NCBI GenBank assembly: GCA_905216095.1
Contig: CAJMSQ010000002.1
Coordinates: 1 to 64,000, forward strand
Origin: an uncultured bacterium
Lineage (GTDB): Bacteria > Bacteroidota > Bacteroidia > Bacteroidales > Bacteroidaceae
Length of the DNA: 64,000 bases
Direction of reading: 5' to 3'
Shown here: piece by piece, positions 59,211-64,000 of the stretch
Layout: each line of letters starts with the position of its first letter
Position numbering within the stretch: the first letter of the stretch is position 1
The notes under the pieces: model-generated
What the model was told of the DNA's origin: nothing
Databases searched by the model: none
The model's input: the letters and a program-made list of their open reading frames with translations, nothing else
Translations under genes and position numbers: made by a program

Positions 59211-60038
59211 TCAGACGGTGATGTCGCGCACTTCGGTGACGGCATCTTCCCATCCGTCGATGATCAGTGCGGGCGAATGTGTCGTCAGGATAATCTGCGC
59301 GTTCGGGTTCAGTTCGCGAATCATCGTGATGAGGCGTTTCTGCCACTCGAAGTGCAGGCTGGCCTCGGGCTCGTCCATGAAGAGGACGTACGGGCGGCAG
59401 TTTTCGGTGAGCACCGTGAGCAGTACGACGAGCATCTGCTTTTCCCCGCTCGACAACAAGTAGGGCTGGAGCGGTTCCCCATATTGCACAAAACTGATTT
59501 CGTTGCTCTGACGGTCGATGTGCTTGCCGGTCTCGCTGAACAGTTCGTCCACCAAGTCCTGGAAACGCGTCTTCATGGCGGCCGCGGCCGCGGCTTTCTC
59601 CCGCGCGTCCGGGTCTCCGTTGCTCAGCAGCTCAATCATGCGGTTGGCTATGTCCACCTGATAGTCTAAGTAACGGCGTTGCAGCAGATAGAGCTGCCAG
59701 TCCAGTTCGGTATTGACGCGCATGTCGGTGAGCGTGTCCAGCCGGTCGCTCCTGACCAGACGGCGGTCAAAGCTGCGTATGATGTCGTAGCGGATGGCCG
59801 TCGCGTCGGACGGGTCGAACTCAATTTTCACTCCCAGCCGCGGCGGTCCTACAAGTTCGCCCGAGGCCGGCACCGCGCGCAGGTGTTGCACCAGCCGGTT
59901 GAGGATGGTACTCTTTCCCGCGCCGTTATGTCCGCTCAGGACGTTCACGTCCGGGCGCAACGACCATACGATGTGCTTGTGCCCGCCCCACAGGCTGCTG
60001 ATTTCGATTTTCGAGATATGGTTGGCAAATTTTATCAT
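59211..60038 (-). CDS. AAA ATPase, candidate PARIS sensor (AriA-like)
   Basis: 275-residue ABC/SMC-like AAA ATPase: Walker A SGHNGAGKST (about 35-44), an insertion (about 95-165), a signature-like LLSSGEKQMLVVLL near 205, Walker B YVLFMDEPEASLH near 220 and a final ILTTHSPALI motif. This is the AAA_15/AAA_21 (OLD-like) type. Paired with DUF4435 downstream it matches the AriA-AriB order. It is shorter than well-studied AriA proteins, so it may be a compact variant, or a related ATPase with another job. The start MIKFANH at 60038 follows a canonical promoter. Confidence 0.82.
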   Translation of the reverse strand: MIKFANHISKIEISSLWGGHKHIVWSLRPDVNVLSGHNGAGKSTILNRLVQHLRAVPASGELVGPPRLGVKIEFDPSDATAIRYDIIRSFDRRLVRSDRLDTLTDMRVNTELDWQLYLLQRRYLDYQVDIANRMIELLSNGDPDAREKAAAAAAMKTRFQDLVDELFSETGKHIDRQSNEISFVQYGEPLQPYLLSSGEKQMLVVLLTVLTENCRPYVLFMDEPEASLHFEWQKRLITMIRELNPNAQIILTTHSPALIIDGWEDAVTEVRDITV

Positions 60039-60065
60039 TCTGCATCTGATTGAGGTGTCCTGTTG

Positions 60066-60235
60066 CAAATATAGCGAAAGGTGAGTGCTATGGCAAATAA
60101 AAAACGTAGTTTTTAGTATTTGGCATGGCCGAACCGCCTTCTATATTATACAAATATAGCGAAAGGTGAGTGCTATGGCAAATAAAAAACGCAGTTTTTA
60201 GTATTTGGCATGGCCGGACCGCTTCCTATATATAT
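60066..60235 (-). repeat. 85-bp direct duplication carrying the ATPase promoter
   Basis: Two near-identical 85-bp units (60066-60150 and 60151-60235). Each contains a perfect minus-strand promoter: TTG (60094-60096 and 60179-60181), 20 bp, TATATTTG (60066-60073 and 60151-60158). The first lies 28 bp before the ATPase ATG. The rest of 60039-60396 holds the next promoter. Confidence 0.85.
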
Positions 60236-60350
60236 AAATATACGCAGACTTTTCGGTTGGCCAGGCAGTCCCATGCCGGTATTTCGTCTATAAAACACAG
60301 TGTTTCGTCGAACTTTACAAAAATTAGTTCTTTATTATCCCGAAAGGACC

Positions 60351-60358
60351 TACCTTTG
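60351..60358 (+). promoter_or_regulatory. -7 box for the outer-membrane protein gene
   Basis: TACCTTTG on the plus strand, 38 bp before the ATG at 60397. Confidence 0.5.
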
Positions 60359-60396
60359 CATCCGGAAAAAAGGAAACCATTTACTCACATCCCTAT

Positions 60397-63300
60397 ATGC
60401 GTATGAACAACAGACTTACCCTATTGTGCCTGCTACTGACATGGACGGTCGGACTGAACGCCCAGCGCTTTGTGGTAACAGGAACGGCCATTGACTCGAA
60501 GAGCAAGGCACCCGTGGAATACGCGGCTGCTGCTTTGCTGAAACCGGACAGCACCGTGACAGGCGGAGCCATGACGGACGAAAAAGGAACTTTCAGCATC
60601 AATGCGCGGCAAGCCGGCAAGTTTATCCTGAAACTGTCCTACGTGGGCTACAAGACCACCTACCGGAACATTGAACTGACCGACGAACGCGATTCCGTCA
60701 ATGTGGGGCAGATTCTCCTGTCGGCCGACGGGACCCTGCTCGGGACGGCCGAAGTTTCCGTCACGGCAGCGCGCGTCGAGCAGAAGGAAGACACGACCAT
60801 GTTCAACGCATCGGCCTATCGCGTGCCCGAAGGCTCGACGCTCGAGGCGTTGGTCAAGCAGTTGCCCGGCGTGGAAGTGAGCGATGACGGGACCATCAAG
60901 TGGAACGGTAAGGAAGTGAAGGAATTCCTCGTGAACGGAAAGGACTTCTTCAAGGGCGACACAAAAATCGCCATGAAAAACCTGCCTACCGACATCGTAA
61001 GCAAAATCAAGGCCTACGAAAAGAAAAGCGACTATACGGAACAGACCGGCATCGACGACGGCGAGGAGACCACCGTACTGGACATCGCCACCAAGCGGCA
61101 GCTTAACGAGTCGTGGGTATCGAACGTGGACATCGGGTACGGTACGCACGACCGCTATTCCGGCCGTCTGTTCGTCACCCGCTTCACGGACAACATGCGC
61201 ATCACGGCCTACGGCTCGGCCAACAATACGGGAGACATGGGTTTCGGCGGTCCGCGCGGATTCAACCGGAACGGCGGCGGACTTACGGCCAACAAAAACG
61301 CCGGTATCGACTTCACCTGGGAGAACGGAAAGAAGAAACGCGAGGCGGGGCGCTTCGAGATAGGCGGTAACGTGCGCTACAACCACACCGGGACGGACGC
61401 CATCACGACCTCGGCCTCCGAGACGTTCCTCTCGGCCGGGTCAAGCCGCTCCTTCAGCAACAGCAACAATTTCAGCCGCAGCAGTTCGACGAGCGTCAAT
61501 GGCGCGTTGCGCGTCCAGTGGAGCCCGGATTCGATGACCACCGTCACCTTCCGCCCGTCTTTCTCGCACACGGACGGGGACAACTCGGGCAACAGCCGCA
61601 CGGCCACCTTCAACGACGATCCTTACAGCATCGAGGGCATGTACAGTCCGCTGGACAGCATCTTCAAGACACCGGTGAACGAGGCCCTCAGGGCCATTGC
61701 CGTGAACAGCAACCTGCGCAGCAGTCTCGGCGACAGCAAGAGCAACAGCGTGAACGGTACGTTGAACATCGTGCGCCGCCTCAACTCGAAAGGACGTAAC
61801 GTGTCGTTGCGCGCGACGGGCGGATACTCGAAGAGCGAAAGCCGTTCGTTCAGCATCTCCGACATCGAATATTTCAACGGCACCACGGCCCCGGCCTTCA
61901 AGAACCAATACAGCCACACGCCGGAGCGTAACCACAGCTACGGCATCCGTGTCGGCTATGCCGAGCCCATCGCCAAGAACTGGTTTGCCGAGTTCCGTTA
62001 CGACTACAACTATAAGTATACCAAGGGAGACCGTTCCCGCTACAACTTGGATTCGCTGGCCTACGGCGACTATGCCTCCCGCTGGCCGCAATATGCCTCC
62101 TACGGCGACCGGCTGGGCTATCCCGTCATCGGTTCGCTGCCTACCGAAGACGAAGTCCTCAATGCCGTGCGCGATTTGAACAACAGTCAGTACGCTACCT
62201 ATAAATATTATAACCACACGGCCGAGGTCGGCGTGCGCTACAATTCGGAAGCCATCCGCTTCAACGCGGGTGTGGACTTCAATCCCGAAAAGACGCGCAT
62301 GGCCTACAAGCGTCCGGGGCAGAACATCGACACCCTCATCACGCGGCACGTGTTCAAGGTTTCGCCCCAGGTACGTTTTCGCTACCGGTTCTCCAAGACC
62401 GAGTTCCTGGACTTCCGCTACAACGGCTATTCCTCGCAGCCGTCCATGACCAACCTGCTGGCCGTCATCGACGACTCCAATCCGCTCAGCGTCTCCATGG
62501 GTAATCCGGGGCTGAAGCCTTCGTGGAACAACTCGTTCCGGCTGTTCTATCACGGCTACAACGCCGATCGGCAGCAGGGCATGGGCGGAGGTGTGAACTT
62601 CACGCAGACCAGCAATTCCATCAGCAACCGCAATGTCTATGACGAAACGACAGGTGCGCTCTATTCGCGGCCGGAAAACATCAACGGCAACTGGAACGCG
62701 CGCGGCCATTTCATGTTCAACACGGGATTAGGTGCCAAGAAACTGTTCACCGTCACGACATTCACTTCGCTCAACTACGACAACTCCGTGGGCTACATCA
62801 GCCGGATGAACAACACGTCGGGCGGAACGTCCGCCGGCGGGGCAGGCGCACGCACGGAAATGCCTCTTGCCGACGCGGCCGACGGCGCAACCGCGCAAAA
62901 GCACGATTACGACTATTACAACCGCATATTCGCGAACGCCGCTGCCAGCAAGAACACGACACGGGCCTTCAGTGTGGGAGAAAACCTCAACCTGGCCTAC
63001 CGCGCTTCGTGGTTCGACGTCGGACTGCTCGGTACGCTCAATTACCAGCACGCTCGCGCCACGCTGCAGGACAACGCCAACATGGACACCTGGGACTTCG
63101 CTTACGGCGCGAATGCCAATTTCATGTTCGACTTCGGCCTGGCCATCTCGACCGACATACGCATGAACTCGCGGCGGGGATACTCCGACCGCTCCATGAA
63201 CACGGACGAACTGCTGTGGAACGCGCAGATCTCGCAGTCGTTCCTCAAGAACAAGGCCGCCACCATCAGCATCCAGTTCTACGACATCCTGCACGAGCAG

Positions 63301-63543
63301 AGCAACGTGTCGCGTGTCATCAACGCCACAAGGCGCAGCGACACCTGGAGCAACGCCATCAATTCCTACTGCATGGTGCACTTCATCTACAAGCTGAACA
63401 TCTTCGGCGGGAAGAGCAACAGCAAGGACAGCAAAGACCGGGAACAGTTCCGCGGTCCCGGCGGCGAAGGCCGTCCGCGTCCCGCAGGAGCGCCCATGAG
63501 AGCCATGCCGATGATGCCGATGGGCGGGGGCCGGCATCCCTGA
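60397..63543 (+). CDS. TonB-receptor-like outer-membrane beta-barrel protein
   Basis: 1048-residue exported protein. Signal peptide (about 1-22), carboxypeptidase-regulatory-like domain (about 24-105: VVTGTAIDSKSKAPVEYA ... GYKTTYRNI), a plug-like region (about 115-220, LEALVKQLPGVEVSDDG), then a C-terminal barrel of the OMP_b-brl_3 type (outer-membrane receptor family protein) to about residue 1000. It ends with a Gly/Pro/Met-rich tail. No SusD-like partner or sugar-processing genes are adjacent, so it is not a standard PUL transporter. Relatives occur singly in Bacteroidales and are poorly characterised. The second methionine, M3 (60403), could be the start. Confidence 0.85.
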   Translation: MRMNNRLTLLCLLLTWTVGLNAQRFVVTGTAIDSKSKAPVEYAAAALLKPDSTVTGGAMTDEKGTFSINARQAGKFILKLSYVGYKTTYRNIELTDERDSVNVGQILLSADGTLLGTAEVSVTAARVEQKEDTTMFNASAYRVPEGSTLEALVKQLPGVEVSDDGTIKWNGKEVKEFLVNGKDFFKGDTKIAMKNLPTDIVSKIKAYEKKSDYTEQTGIDDGEETTVLDIATKRQLNESWVSNVDIGYGTHDRYSGRLFVTRFTDNMRITAYGSANNTGDMGFGGPRGFNRNGGGLTANKNAGIDFTWENGKKKREAGRFEIGGNVRYNHTGTDAITTSASETFLSAGSSRSFSNSNNFSRSSSTSVNGALRVQWSPDSMTTVTFRPSFSHTDGDNSGNSRTATFNDDPYSIEGMYSPLDSIFKTPVNEALRAIAVNSNLRSSLGDSKSNSVNGTLNIVRRLNSKGRNVSLRATGGYSKSESRSFSISDIEYFNGTTAPAFKNQYSHTPERNHSYGIRVGYAEPIAKNWFAEFRYDYNYKYTKGDRSRYNLDSLAYGDYASRWPQYASYGDRLGYPVIGSLPTEDEVLNAVRDLNNSQYATYKYYNHTAEVGVRYNSEAIRFNAGVDFNPEKTRMAYKRPGQNIDTLITRHVFKVSPQVRFRYRFSKTEFLDFRYNGYSSQPSMTNLLAVIDDSNPLSVSMGNPGLKPSWNNSFRLFYHGYNADRQQGMGGGVNFTQTSNSISNRNVYDETTGALYSRPENINGNWNARGHFMFNTGLGAKKLFTVTTFTSLNYDNSVGYISRMNNTSGGTSAGGAGARTEMPLADAADGATAQKHDYDYYNRIFANAAASKNTTRAFSVGENLNLAYRASWFDVGLLGTLNYQHARATLQDNANMDTWDFAYGANANFMFDFGLAISTDIRMNSRRGYSDRSMNTDELLWNAQISQSFLKNKAATISIQFYDILHEQSNVSRVINATRRSDTWSNAINSYCMVHFIYKLNIFGGKSNSKDSKDREQFRGPGGEGRPRPAGAPMRAMPMMPMGGGRHP

Positions 63544-63591
63544 ACCCTCGCACGGATGCCGGGCCGGCCGGTATATTTCAATTGCCTTCCG

Positions 63592-63849
63592 GCGATTTAA
63601 CTTTTCTTGCTTTTGGGCAAAAAAAGTATTATCTTTGCATTACGGAAACATAAGGGCGGCTTCGGCTGCCCTTTTTTTCGTGTAAAAAAGCCCTTTCCCG
63701 GGAAAAACTGTCCCTATGACGGGAAAAACTACATGCCATGTAGGAGAACGCAGATGGCATGTAGTTTTTCCCGGCCCTACATGTAGTCGGAAACAGCAGG
63801 GAAATACGCCGTCCCGAATGTGAGCAAAGGTTAAATATGTTAATGTCGG
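63592..63849 (+). repeat. Intergenic element copy H (258 bp, subfamily 1)
   Basis: GCGATTTAACT start, TTG-N20-TATCTTTG, GGGCGGCttcgGCTGCCC hairpin (UUCG loop) plus T7, CTACATGCCATGTAGG and ATGGCATGTAG palindromes, GTTAATGTCGG end. It follows the outer-membrane protein gene on the same strand. Confidence 0.85.
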
Positions 63850-64000
63850 ATGCGTCCGGCCCGTGTTCCCCGGCTTCGTGTCCCGGTCATACTGTTTCCC
63901 TCACCGCCCGTCCGGCCATGCGGCAAGGGACGGAGGAAAATTTTTCTCAAGAAAAATACCATTTTGTTTGGAGGAAAAAAATTCTTTCCTTATATTTGCA
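63850..64000 (+). promoter_or_regulatory. Promoter of a gene beyond the window edge
   Basis: TTG (63968-63970), 20 bp, TATATTTG (63991-63998): perfect spacing. The gene itself lies past 64000. Nothing else is seen in 63850-63960. Confidence 0.65.

Noticed and set aside
60397-63543. SusC of a polysaccharide utilisation locus
   Set aside because: The barrel is of the OMP_b-brl_3 type and no SusD gene or glycan enzyme is adjacent, so a PUL is not supported.

Overview
The window is mainly a Bacteroidales chromosome segment, most like a GC-rich Prevotellaceae relative. From about 4.1 kb to the end, genes generally lack Shine-Dalgarno sites. They are instead preceded by Bacteroidetes-type promoters (TTG, about 20 nt, TAnnTTTG). 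The gene content also fits: rsfS-ftsH-cdsA, a methylmalonyl-CoA decarboxylase type carboxyltransferase with its biotin carrier, a SulP transporter, and large secreted GH20 and GH31 enzymes. Several secreted proteins end in short 'YDLQGRRVNK...GLYIVNGKKV' tails typical of Prevotella and relatives. No tRNA, rRNA or CRISPR array was seen.

The first 3.9 kb looks foreign to the rest. It carries a hypothetical gene, gltX, a stand-alone lpxA and the start of an RgpF-like gene. The three plus-strand genes have good GGAG-type ribosome binding sites. The RgpF-like gene is cut off inside its domain at a stretch of about 210 bp of low-complexity GC-rich sequence, after which Bacteroidales sequence begins. 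This is most simply an assembly chimera.

Layout of the Bacteroidales part: sulP; a NatA/NatB-type ABC exporter; TraB/GumN, lpxH, a DUF59 protein, radC and a family 2 glycosyltransferase; yaaA and an ABC-F ATPase; a padR-pspC pair; rsfS-ftsH-cdsA; topB with an ABC ATPase; the carboxyltransferase cluster and a MATE exporter; a cytidylate-kinase-like protein and a phosphoesterase; a GH10-like lipoprotein or exoenzyme, a TPR protein, a lipoprotein and tilS; a radical SAM protein; GH20, menA, tdk and GH31; a DUF349 protein and CorA; a tandemly duplicated secreted-protein cassette (50.94-58.06 kb); an AAA ATPase plus DUF4435 pair resembling the PARIS defence system; and an outer-membrane beta-barrel protein.

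Three things stand out. First, the 51-58 kb cassette is present twice in tandem. Each copy has a promoter with a G7 or G8 tract, a leader of about 290 nt, a secreted protein of about 870-910 aa with a divergent N-terminal third and a conserved C-terminus, a 57-62 aa peptide, and a 3' RNA structure with covarying stems. Second, a family of fixed-length intergenic elements (four of 258-260 bp, two of 281 bp, plus partial copies) has imperfect terminal inverted repeats. Each full copy carries a perfect promoter followed at once by a covarying terminator hairpin and, in most copies, TACATG palindromes. Third, the PARIS-like pair lies under a duplicated 85-bp promoter unit.
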